DNA of 64,000 bases from Halichondria panicea (lineage: Eukaryota > Porifera > Demospongiae > Suberitida > Halichondriidae): the NCBI RefSeq assembly GCF_963675165.1, contig NC_087390.1, forward strand, positions 1,507,501 to 1,571,500, given 5' to 3'. A program made the position numbers and the translations under genes. How positions within the stretch are numbered: position 1 is the first letter of the stretch; every line of letters begins with the position of its first letter. The notes under the pieces are model-generated. The model was not told the DNA's origin, did no database searches, and saw only the letters and a list, made by a program, of their open reading frames with translations. This document shows positions 35,514 through 46,254 of this stretch, piece after piece.

Positions 35514-35652
35514 AAATGGGCGGGTTTACACCGGAAGTGGGCGTGGTCCAATTTTCCGCGCTGCGCGAGGCTTAATACTTGCCCTTCGGGTTCGTTATCC
35601 TTTTGCTTTTAGGAACCACCCTTTTCTAATGTCTAGATCCGCCTCTGCAACC

Positions 35653-37149
35653 ACTATCACTAAACAAATAAATGCTATAAAAGAAGGAATAGCCCTTACT
35701 ATGAAGTCGTGAGAGGTCAAGGCCCGTGGTGTGTCTAAAAGTATACTAAAGCAGTTTGAAGGACTATACTGCAAACGTTTATGAACAGTAAAGCTTCTCC
35801 ATGGCATGAAACCATTCTATATAGCACTTAGATACATAATAACCAAGGCAATGTCTTTTGCTGTTTAGGCTTCGCAGCAGGGAAAGAGAAAAGTTGACAT
35901 GGAGTAATTCAAGCTATACTCAACAAAAACTAAAAACAGAGTAAAGACAGCGGACTTAGACAAGTTAAAACTTGTCAGTGGTGTAAACTTACTTCTCTAG
36001 AGTAACCTCCCAGCCTCTGAGTGATCGCTAGTGGATAGGAGAGCTAAAAACAGTTGAAATACAACCAGAGTACGGTCAAAACAAAAATAATCGCGAACGC
36101 GAAATCATAACGCGGAGTGTTTCAACCATTTACACAGGGAGGCCTGGTCATTTCCAATCCCCTTCCTTTTCAATCTATGGTTTGACTCACATTGAAGGCT
36201 GTTGCAGTCTCTTTAGAATCTTCCATAGCATCATCTGTCCGCACAAACTTTCTATTCAACATAATTATGAGTTAGCCTTGCACTAAAGCGCTAGCTTTTC
36301 TATGGATGTAATGCGCATGCGCGCTCAATCCCCGTGTGAGAAAATAATATCCAAGATCCAGATCCAGATCCTCCTGGCAGAATCATCTTTGTCTTGAGGG
36401 CCTGGTAAGCCACAAAACACTACCATATAACAATAATTATAGATAACAATATGCATGTACACAGGTCTTTTCTTCTTAGATATTATTATATACACTGAAC
36501 TACAGATCCTGGAAGAATCAATTTTCTTCTTTCTTGAGGTCCTGGTAAGCCACATAATACAATAAATAATAACAACAATAGCTAGATACATGTAAATAAG
36601 TCTTTTCTTCTCAGTGACTTTATATAGATAAGCTAACTTTAATATAAAATTCATTATAGAAACTAATATAACACTAATACTTTTTGAGCGAAAGCATAAC
36701 ATGGCGAGAGGCATTAGCAAGCGCACGCTTGCAACACTCGTTAAATGCAGTTCTTCACCCATGTAGCTGTGGGTTATAAACTGGGGCTCCGGGGCTGTAG
36801 GTGGGTGGCCGGGAAACTGGTCACCCACTTCCTACTGTCTTTCATTCATGTCAGTCAGCAGCCCTATGTCTTTCATTAGTCAGCCCTACTATACCTTTCC
36901 GGCATTAGGTAGCAGCCCTACTACCTTTCACTATAGGTAGTAGCCCTATACTGTCTTTCATTATAGGCAGCAGTACTCCTACGTACTGTCTTTCATTACT
37001 ATATAGGCAGTAGCAAACGGTTTTTTTTTAATAATTATATATATAGTCTGTTTTGTCATAAGGGAGCAATAATCGTGAACATGTATGTATAAATATGGAC
37101 CTTTCATCAACAGTGATATATAATCTTACTAACTGAGCTATGTGCATAC
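35653..37149. other. Non-coding with a GCATGCGCA-family repeat (36,100-36,330)
   Basis: No gene supported. 36,100-36,330 is an inverted copy of part of 45,330-45,560. Tandem-like ACTGTCTTTCATTA units recur at about 36,830-36,990. A 167-codon minus-strand frame (36,325-36,828) is mostly repeat-derived and has no known domain. Confidence 0.4.
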
Positions 37150-38966
37150 CTGTCTAGGGCAGTAGATTCGTGCTGCAAACTCCATTTGATAGAAGAAGAG
37201 CAAGTTAGCTCCACCAAAGCAGAACCCTATCAGCAGCAGTATTTTGTACATCCTCTCCATGCATGTATATATAAGTATACGTACATGTATTGGTAGCCCT
37301 GCCCCTTCCGCACACTCACATGTTTTATGTCCCTGTAGATGTACGAGTGCATGCAGCCGTGGACCAGTATATTCCACTTGCGGTAGAATGTAGATAACGA
37401 TGTGCAAGTCCACCAGTCCTAAGAAATTAAAACTTGAGTAATGTATAGCAGCATGCATGCATGCATGGGTATGAAAACACATTGATATCATTATACTAGT
37501 ATACTGTTGTGTAGCATTGAAGATCTATATAATGAATTTATTGCATTGTCTTGTTTTATCTGTTTTTGTGACATGAAGTCCATCGAAATAAGGAGATTTG
37601 CTAACACACATAATTTTATAGCAGAATCTTGGATTGGAACTCTTAGGACACACTGTGTTGAATGGTCATCTATATGTATTTTACAATGCATGCCCTGTAT
37701 CGTTTAATACTGCAATATCTTCTACTCAGTTATTCAATGATGCTGCACTATTTTATACTTTTTCTCCACATGCACATCTTAATGCATGCAGAGGTATTTA
37801 TGATAAAGGTTATAGTTGACACCAGAGACATTCAGTGCACTATCTGTGTATAGGGAAGCCATTTGGGTACTCATGCAGCCATTACTTTACAAAGAAGGAA
37901 TCAATATTGGGGAACTACAGGGAAACTGAGCCTGTACCGCAATGGTCAGACAACAGATGGCCATGCCTTTATGTGGTTGAACTGGTATTGTTTTCAAACT
38001 CCCCTTGTAGTGTGAGCACATACAGTAGATTGTCTATAGGGCTAACCAGCAGTGCATGGCCTATAATATACATGTGAGAATATACAGCATTGTCATACTC
38101 CAGGGCTTACCAGCAGTGGCCCAGTGGCCTGTATATAAGTATACGTACATGTATTGGTAGCCCCGCCCCCCCTTCTGCACACTCACGTATTTTATGTCCC
38201 TGTAGATGTACGAGTGCAGCCAATCGTGGACCAGTATGTTCCACTTGCGGTAGAATGTAGAGAATGATGTACAAGTCCACCAGTCCTAAGAAATTAAAAC
38301 TTGAGTAATGTATAGCAGCATGCATGCATGGGTAGACCAACAGTGGAGTCCACTAACACCTGTATAGGTAATAGCATGTGTTTGGACCTGTGTTAGAATC
38401 ACTACAAGTGCTACTACATTGTGGCCTGGATGTGACCGCAATGACATCAATGCACTGAAATTGTAGTGATTCGTGCAGGCATGTCGGAACTCTTCTGCAG
38501 TACACACTGTATGAATAGGAAAGGCCACTTATGTACTCACCATACTCAGCTCACTAAGTACCCAAGGAACAACAGAAACCACATAAGCACAAACTGGAAG
38601 ACATAACTCAGAGCTGCCCTTGCAATGCGGTTGCACATGCCAAGCTAGGCTTCTCTGATGGCAAAATACTTATTAGTACAATTTCCATTATAATGCTTGC
38701 GGTTTTGGCATAAGCATTTACCAAGAACATTTATACCCGTGAATTTAGTATCACATGCATGCATGCTACAAAGAGGCTGCTATTCCATATCCTCGAAATA
38801 AATAATTGTGTACACATTTCTCACAGCATAAAACTCTCTGTCTGCAAACCTCAGCACTTCACAGGAGAAGTTGAGGTAGCTATGAAGGAAGCTGGTGTGA
38901 GAGAGGAAGATGATCGGGAGTACGTACACTAGACTAGCCATGTACGACAATAGTAGAACCTCCGAC
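37150..38966 (-). pseudogene. SOAT-like sterol O-acyltransferase (MBOAT) fragment, scrambled
   Basis: Minus-strand exons: 38,966-38,825 (FLHSYLNFSCEVLRFADREF, YA), 38,285-38,187 ([33 protein letters not shown]), a second copy of that exon at 37,418-37,320 ([18 protein letters not shown]), and 37,252-37,150 (FCFGGANLLFFYQMEFAARI, YCPRQ). They match, in order, the loop before the FYxDWW motif, the FYxDWW/HDWL segment and the final membrane helix of ACAT/SOAT enzymes, ER proteins that esterify sterols. The N-terminal half and the exon with the catalytic His (HEY) are not found. The two DWW exons are separated by a copy of the Pmp upstream block. The second copy has lost the HDW residues. Not expected to be functional. 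Confidence 0.75.
37465..38030 (+). repeat. Third, partial copy of the Pmp upstream block
   Basis: Matches 21,950-22,570 and 39,055-39,620, including GACATGAAGTCCATCGAAAT and CCGCAATGGTCAGACAACAG, with the 54-bp unit reduced to one. It lies between the two duplicated DWW exons of the SOAT fragment, which shows the rearrangement path. Confidence 0.8.
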
Positions 38967-39035
38967 CTGTGTGTGTGTGTGTGTGGGTGTGGGGGGGTGT
39001 GGGGTGTGGATGTGTGGGTGTGTGGGTGTGTGTTA
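38967..39035. repeat. GT/GGGTGT microsatellite abutting a splice acceptor
   Basis: (GT)n followed by GTGTGGGTGT variants. On the minus strand it forms the CACACACACAG acceptor of the SOAT exon at 38,966. Confidence 0.9.
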
Positions 39036-39054
39036 CTGTAAATGAATTAACTAT

Positions 39055-39836
39055 GTTCTATGTCGTGAAACACATTGATATCATTATACTGTTGTATAAT
39101 GAGCATTGTCTTGTTTTATCTGTTAGTGACATGAAGTCCATCGAAATAAAGAGATTCGCTAACATAATGAATACACATATAGAGCAGAATCTTGGATCGG
39201 AACTTTTAGGACACACTGTGTTGAATGCATGGTCATGTATATGTATTTTACAATGCATACCCTGTATCGTTTAATATCTTCTACTCACTTATTCAATGAT
39301 GCTGCACTATTTTATACTTTTTCTTCATACATCTGAATGCATGCAGAGGTATTTATGATAAAGGTTATAGTTGACACCAGAGACATTCAGTGCACTATCT
39401 AATAGAAGTGTAGATATGACGCCATTTGGGTATCAGCCACAAAGAAGGAATCAATATTGGGGAACCACGGGGAAACTGCCTTGGGCTCAACCACAAAGAA
39501 GGATTTAATATTGGGGAACCACGGGGAAACCGAACCTATACCGCAATGGTCAGACAACAGATGGCCATGCCTTTATGTGGTTGAATTGTATAGCTTTCAA
39601 ACTCCCCTTAGTACATGGCATGCGGAAAACAAAGCGTTTAAAACGCTTGTTGACTATAGCAATATAGTATAGTAAAACAGAAAAGAGTTCAGCATCCATT
39701 GAATAAGTGAGTTACAGTAACTATATAGGCACATGCATTACATATAATATTACATAATTATCGACTTACAGCCATTCTTGGAGCAGCATAATGATTAACA
39801 TGCCAACAATCATCCTCACATACATGCACCTCAGAT
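39055..39836 (+). repeat. Upstream block of Pmp copy 2
   Basis: Near-identical to 21,950-22,782; the 54-bp repeat is present about twice here. It directly precedes the ATG of copy 2. Confidence 0.75.
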
Positions 39837-42800
39837 ATGCTGTCTAGAAATATTCTCAGCTGGTTAATACTGCTACTGATCCTAGCTACTGTTACCAGGA
39901 GTGAGCACTATCACATTGTGCCAGTAGATTCAACCAGCTTGTGTTATGACTATCGAAATGGAGCTTGTTTCACTCTCGAGCAGCTTGTTCAAACACTGAA
40001 CTTGTTATCTGGTGGAGGCAATCTCACCTTGAGCTTTCTACCTGGAGATCATGTGTTAACTGAGCAGCTATTGATTCGTAACTTCTCACATGTGCAAATC
40101 ACTGGCCAGAACAAAAGTACAACTGTAGTTGGATTCCATAGCAATGGTGCGATATGTTTTGTTAGCCTTACCAAATTGAGTATTGAACACTTGGGTTTCG
40201 TTGGAGTGAATGTCGGACCACCAAACTCACATCAAGGAGTAATCATCGTTGGTTCCCACGATGTCTACATTAACGATTGCTACTTGATGGAGTTTGGCTC
40301 AAATCAGCTGGAAAAAACACACATAGCTAAAACTAAAACTGCAACGATTGAGAGCACTCTCTTTATGAACAACACTGGTCAGGCACTGCACGTTGAGGCT
40401 GATGATGTATACATAACAAATAGCGAGTTCACTAAAAATAGTGGAGGTGCAGTTTACATTAATAAGTCAAACAACTCTCTGATCAACAACACAGGGTTCA
40501 ACTACAACAGTGCTGAGAACGGAGGAGCAGTAGAAGTAGTATCTGGTACTGTAGTGATCACTAGGTGTACCTTCACAAATAACAAAGCTTCTGAGTTTGG
40601 TGGAGCCATTGCTGTTGTCTCAAGCAGTGTGTCCATCTCCAACAGTGAGCTGACAAACAATAATGCATATAGCGGCGATGGCGGAGGAGCGATTAGTGTT
40701 ACCTCAGGCAGTGTGTCTATCTCCAACAGTGAGCTGACAAACAATAATGCATATAGCGGAAGAGCGATTAATGTTACTTCAGGTAATGTGTCCATCTCCA
40801 ACAGCGAGCTGACAAACAATAGTGCTGACAATTTTGGTGGAGCGATTAATATTGACTCAGGTATCAGTGTGTCCATCTCCAACAGCGAGCTGACAAATAA
40901 CAGTGCTTATTTTGGTGGAGCGATTTCAATGTGTCCATCTCCAACAGCGAGCTGACAAACAACAGTGCTTACTATGGTGGAGGAGCGATTGGTGTTGATT
41001 CAGGTACTGTGTCCATCTCCAACAGCGAGCTGATGAACAACAGTGCTAACCATGGCGGAGCGATTAGTATTTACTCAGTCAGTAGTGTGTCCATCTCCAA
41101 CAGCGAGCTGACAAACAACAGAGGTACTAAGTATGGTGGAGCGATTTATGTTGTATTAGGCAGTGTGTCTATATCCAACAGCGAGCTGACAAACAACAGA
41201 GCTGACTATGATGGTGGAGCGATTCATAATTTTGGCAGTGTGCACGTGTCCATATCCAACTGTCAGCTGACAAACAACAGTGCTAACCGCTATAGTGGAG
41301 CGATTTATGTTGACTCAGGCAGTGTGTCTATCTCCAACAGTGAGCTGACAAACAACAGAGCTAACTCTGGTCGTTGTGGAGCGATTGGTGTTTTTGAATC
41401 ATGCAGTGTGTCCATCTCCGACAGTACGCTAACAAACAACAAGCGATTTATGTCCAATCTTCCACCTTGATCATCAACAACACTAACATTACTAATAACC
41501 CAGGCAGTTTGAACATTTTGCAGTCAAATGTAACATTCATTGGAAGGAATATTGTCAGTAACAATGGTCGTCCCATTTATGCTTTCAATAGTCGAATCGA
41601 GTTTAATGGACCTACAACACTGAGTAACATTGGTGGTGTGTTTGGTGGAGCCTTCAGCTCTGTCCAGAGTGAAATATACATTAACACAGAAGGAGTTATC
41701 ATCACCAACAACACAGCTACCTCTGGAGGAGGGATATTTCTGAGAGAGAGTGCACTCTTTGTAAATGAGCCAATAAAGATCTATCACAACACAGCACACA
41801 AGGATGGTGGAGGGATTTATGCATATTCTAGCTAGCAGAGTTGAGTTCCAATTTGTGCTGATGCAGGGTCCAGATGGTAGCCTAAGGCCACTTCCTCCAA
41901 ATACACAGAGTGAGATTGCTCACAACATTGCTGAGAATGGTGGAGGTATTTATGCAGTATCTTCAACTATTAAACTAACTCAATCATAATAATGTCAACA
42001 TTGACTCAAACACAGCTAATACTAGTGGAGGTGGAGTGTATCTACAGCAAAGTTCGAAACTGTACCTATTTAAAACGGATGAAGAATATAAGATTCAGGA
42101 TCGATATGTCAAGTTAATGATTAACAACATCTTGGCTCAATACGGAGGAGGGATATTTGTGGCAGATGGCACACAGAGGAGCGCGTGTGGAGGAGGGGTC
42201 ACAGAAGATGATGATACTCGTAACATTTTTGCTGGCTGCTTCATTCAAACAATTAAACTGTATGGGTTCGACAGGCCTGATTTAAACTATTTCAACACAT
42301 TCATGACTAACAACACGGCTACCCAGTCAGGAGCAGACATCTACGGAGGTCTATTGGACAGGTGTACAATTAATCAAAATGCTGAATATGAGATTTCTTC
42401 AAATAGATCTATATTGGACTACATAAATAACACCATCAAATCCTCCACTGAATTATCTATCTCCTCTGGGCCTGTTCAGGTGATGTTTTGTAACTATTCA
42501 CAAAATGACTATGTTTCTCCAAGAAAGGGACACACATTTAAAATCAGAGTTATGGCTGTTGACCAAGTTGGAAATCCAATGAATGCTACAATTCGCAGTT
42601 CTGTTATCACTAAGAGTAGAGTTGGTCGCCTCAAAGAAGGACAGGCAGAACAAAATGTTAGCAATCAATGCACAGAATTAGAGTACAATGTATTCTCACA
42701 AGACAGCTCTGCTCAAGTGGAACTCTATGCCGAGGGTCCATGCATCAATTTGGGAATTTCAAAACAACTCATCAAAATTTCTTTTCTACCCTGCACATGC

Positions 42801-44569
42801 CCTATTGGACTCAAACCAATTCAGTCCGATACTGAGTGCAAGTGTGACTGTGATCCAGACTTGCTACAATATCAGATTACAAACTGTTTTGAGGAAAATG
42901 GAACCATAAAGCTGGAAAATAATAACAACATATGGATAGAAGTCATAAATACCACCAACAAAACAGGGTATGTTGTTAGTAACTGTGTATTTGACTATTG
43001 TGTAGAAAAACCAGTCAACATCAGTCTAAGCAACTCTGATGAACAATGTGCCTACAATCGAAGTGGTGTCTTGTGTGGAGAATGTCAATCTGGACTGAGT
43101 CTTGTGTTGGCTACGTCCAACTGTAAAGAATGCTCTGATCCTTACCCTCTTTTGCTAATTCCATTTACACTGGCTGGCATATTGCTAGTTGCTTTAATTC
43201 TCGTGCTCAATATCACTATAGCAACTGGGAATATTCATGGTCTCATTTTTTATGCCAATATACTAGCAGCTAATAGAGTGATTTTCTTAGTTAACGTAAA
43301 CAACTTTTTAACAGTTTTCGTATCATGGGTGAATCTTGATTTGGGTATAGAGACATGCTTTTACGATGGAATGAACTCTCAAGCAAAAGTGCTCCTTCAA
43401 CTTGTCTTCCCAGCTTACTTGTTTCTTCTAATGTTTCTTGTTATAATTTTGAGCAACTATTTTGACTCGTTTGCAAAGCTCCTCTCCAACAGGAACCCAG
43501 TTGCTGCCCTAGGCACACTCGTCCTACTCTCTTATTCTAAATTTTTACGGTTTATCATTGCTGCACTACAATACAGGGTCTTGGATTATCCTGACGGTTC
43601 AACAAACACTGTTTGGTTGTATGACGGCAATGTTCAATACTTCACTCCCAATCACATTCCTCAGTTTTTTGCTGCTGCCATTATCCTCATTGCTGGTGGA
43701 TTGTTCACTGTACTGCTCTTCTTTGGACAATGGCTTCCGCACTGTTCAAAAGTTATGAAATGGACTAAGAACACAAAATACATCGGCTTCATGGATGCAT
43801 ACCATGCTCCATTCACTCCCAAGCATCGCTACTGGGTGGGACTGCTCCTCTTCGCTCTGATTGCTCATAATCTAGTAGTTGCAATGGCTCCAGACACTTC
43901 TCTCCCTGTTCTATCAGCTGGGTGTATTGCAGTCGGACTGATATCATTGAACAACCGAGTGTATAAAAAGCAACTTAATGAATATCTAGAAACATTGTTT
44001 CTACTTAACCTCTGCATTCTATCCTATGCCACTTCCTATGTTGTTGAAACAAACCGACAACAAGAAACACTGGCTTTTTTTTCAATGTCTATAGCTTTCA
44101 TACTCTTTGTGATAATAATCAGCTACCATTTCCACCACTTCATACTGAAGAAGACCAAAATATGGCTCAAGATAAAGGAAGTTGTTAACTATGTCAAAAG
44201 GAACTTATGTGCTGGTGCTGCAGACATTAGACTCCGACGAGCTAACAATGCCCGGAAAATGTATCAGCAAGTATAGCCGATGAAAATGATGATGATGAAT
44301 TACTCAAAGCAGTAGACGACTATGAACAAAGAGACGCCTTAAACCCACCTTACACTGATGGAGCAATGGAAGAAGCTGACCCTGATCGTTACATCACTCC
44401 TCCCATCATCAGACCAGCCACGAGGCCGGACCAGCTGAGACTATCCTACATGGATGAACTAGCCCTCCTCGCCGCAGAGGACTACAGACCAGCCCCTCCC
44501 CCTCAAAGAGTCAACCGTCGTCCAGTTGTTACACACACAGAAATCGGTCCGATACACAATGAAGTGTGA
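39837..44569 (+). pseudogene. Pmp-like beta-helix membrane protein, copy 2 (pseudogene)
   Basis: The start is intact: MLSRNILSWLILLLILATVT is a clear signal peptide, followed by the same N-terminus as copy 1. The short GGAI...ISNSELTNN array has 11 units against 15 in copy 1. The frame is then broken at least five times: a deletion near 40,925-40,940; a deletion near 41,445 that ends the repeat array early; a 4-nt duplication (CTAG) with TAG near 41,832; an insertion with TAA near 41,987; and a TA insertion giving TAG at 44,274. Between them the long frame 42,036-44,276 still encodes the Ig-like, Cys-rich and multi-TM parts almost unchanged. The tail (44,366-44,569, ending HTEIGPIHNEV) is intact out of frame. 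Lesions are clustered, while flanks and TM part stay very similar to copy 1, which suggests recent duplication or conversion. Confidence 0.85.
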
Positions 44570-44844
44570 ACTGTCTTATTTAGCTGAGGTACCTTTATAA
44601 CATGTACAACTTAAATAATATTCGTAGACATATCGACAGTTACTGACGTTAGCAATTGTTTATGTTGCAACATTGTAAAGAGAGATAATTGTAGAGTTAA
44701 AATTGTTGTGCTATATAATTGAATGTTTGGTTCCCTTGGCTAACAAGACATGCCGGCATTGTACTATACCGTATAATTATATAATTATAGTGGGTAAGTT
44801 TCGAGCTAGGGTCTAATATGTTTGCAAACAATCACAATAAATAA

Positions 44845-45726
44845 CTAGTGTTCAAGCTGGCGCTGTGCTAATGCCTCTCGCCATGATTTGCTTTCGCTCA
44901 AAAGTATAGAAGAGAAAGTATAGAAGAGGAAAAAGTGTATAAAATAATCTGTCTAAAACTGACTTGCAATTGTATAATTATGGTATCATTGTTGTGTTTT
45001 GTGGCTGCTTATACCAGGACCTCAAGGATCTAGGAAGCAACAAAGAAGAAGATTTTGTTTTCAATTAATTATAAGCGGAAGTGCATAATTATTTCATAAA
45101 GTTAGCTTATCTATATAAAGTCACTGAGAAGAAAAGACTTATTACATGCATCTATTGTTGTATTATGTGGCTCTAATACCAGGACCTCAAGAAAGAAGAA
45201 AATTGGATCTGTAGTTCATGCAGTGTATAATTATAATATTTAAGAAGAAAAGACTTGTGTACATGCATATTGTTATCTATAGTAGTGTTTTGTGGCTTAC
45301 CAGGCCCTCAAGAAAAATATGATTCTGGATCTGGGGAATGAGCGCGCATGCGCATTACATCCATAGGAATAATTAAAGGGTGTGTCCAAAGAGATCAATT
45401 TCACAAATGGCTACTGCTAGCTAGCTGTTTTAACAGGTATTTTCTGAGTCTTGTAGCTAACAAAAAGCTAGCGCTTTAGTGCAAGGCTAACTCATATGTT
45501 GAATAGAAAGTTTGTGCGGACAGATGATGCTATGAAAGATTCTGAAGAGACTGCAACAGCCTTCAATGTGAGTCAAACTAGCCATAACTCGAGAAAGAAG
45601 CTTTAGTTTGCTAATCCACGAATCAAAATCCAAGAGAACGTGGCTAGAAGCCTATAGAAGCTGTTAGTTTTCGTCGCATTGCAACCGTTGAGCAGTTACA
45701 GCTGGAACAGACACACAGACACACAG

Positions 45727-45757
<31 letters not shown>

Positions 45758-45798
45758 CAGCTTTACCGTATCCCTCGTGCGGCTACGCCTCGAGGCAT
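44845..45798. mobile_element. 954-bp composite insertion seen against an empty site
   Basis: Copy-1 side reads CAATAAATAATTATCG; here the same sequence is split between ATAAATAA and AATAATTATCG, with an AATAA-type duplication. The insert begins CTAGTGTTCAAGCTGGCG and ends GCCTCGAGGCAT. It is built of dispersed GCATGCGCA-family repeat, including a (CA)n run at 45,720-45,755. No coding capacity. Confidence 0.7.
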
Positions 45799-46254
45799 AA
45801 TAATTATCGTAATTATACGCATGCAATGGAAGTATCAACTGTATTATAATTATAGCTACCCTGCTATATGTGTGTGCATGTTAGTGTTGGTTCAATCACT
45901 ATAGCACAACGGTCAGTGAACAGGTATATAGCTAGAGGGAGGGGCTACGTTATATTTATGGGCTATTAATAAAGACAATCTTTACCAATACAGCTGCTGT
46001 AAAACTCATTAGCTATATACGTGAAGATCTAGTCTATATATAATGCAGGCATAATAACTGTAATGGTAATCATCTACATAGCCCCTTCTTCTATCCTATG
46101 GCTAAGGCCAAGAGTGAATGCACACAACCTGATCCATCATGAGCTCTGCAGCAAAATCATGATTCTCACTACTATAATATCTATATAATCATACATGCAC
46201 ATGTAGCTATACATGCATGTAGTCTGTGTATAAAAATGATTGGCATAATAACTA

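Larger units (their letters stand above)
33239..35647 (+). mobile_element. hAT-superfamily transposon, internally deleted, 5-bp TSD
   Basis: 2,409 bp bounded by CAGAAGCGGATCCAG (left) and CTAGATCCGCCTCTG (right), flanked by CAACC (33,234-33,238 and 35,648-35,652). Inside are two ends of a transposase gene, two nested hairpin elements and a larger inverted structure. The terminus is shared with the MITE at 11,913. Recognised as hAT by the transposase C-terminus. The central catalytic region has been lost, so it cannot move by itself. Confidence 0.75.

Noticed and set aside
38535-38660. Hydrophobic segment (RAALSYVFQFVLMWFLLFLG) between SOAT exons
   Set aside because: Could be a membrane helix of SOAT displaced by rearrangement, but it lacks the HEY motif and lies out of order, so it was not assigned.
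22783-44569. Pmp genes as bacterial (chlamydial) contamination
   Set aside because: They are duplicated together with intron-bearing SDR genes and carry a C-terminal multi-TM region instead of an autotransporter barrel.
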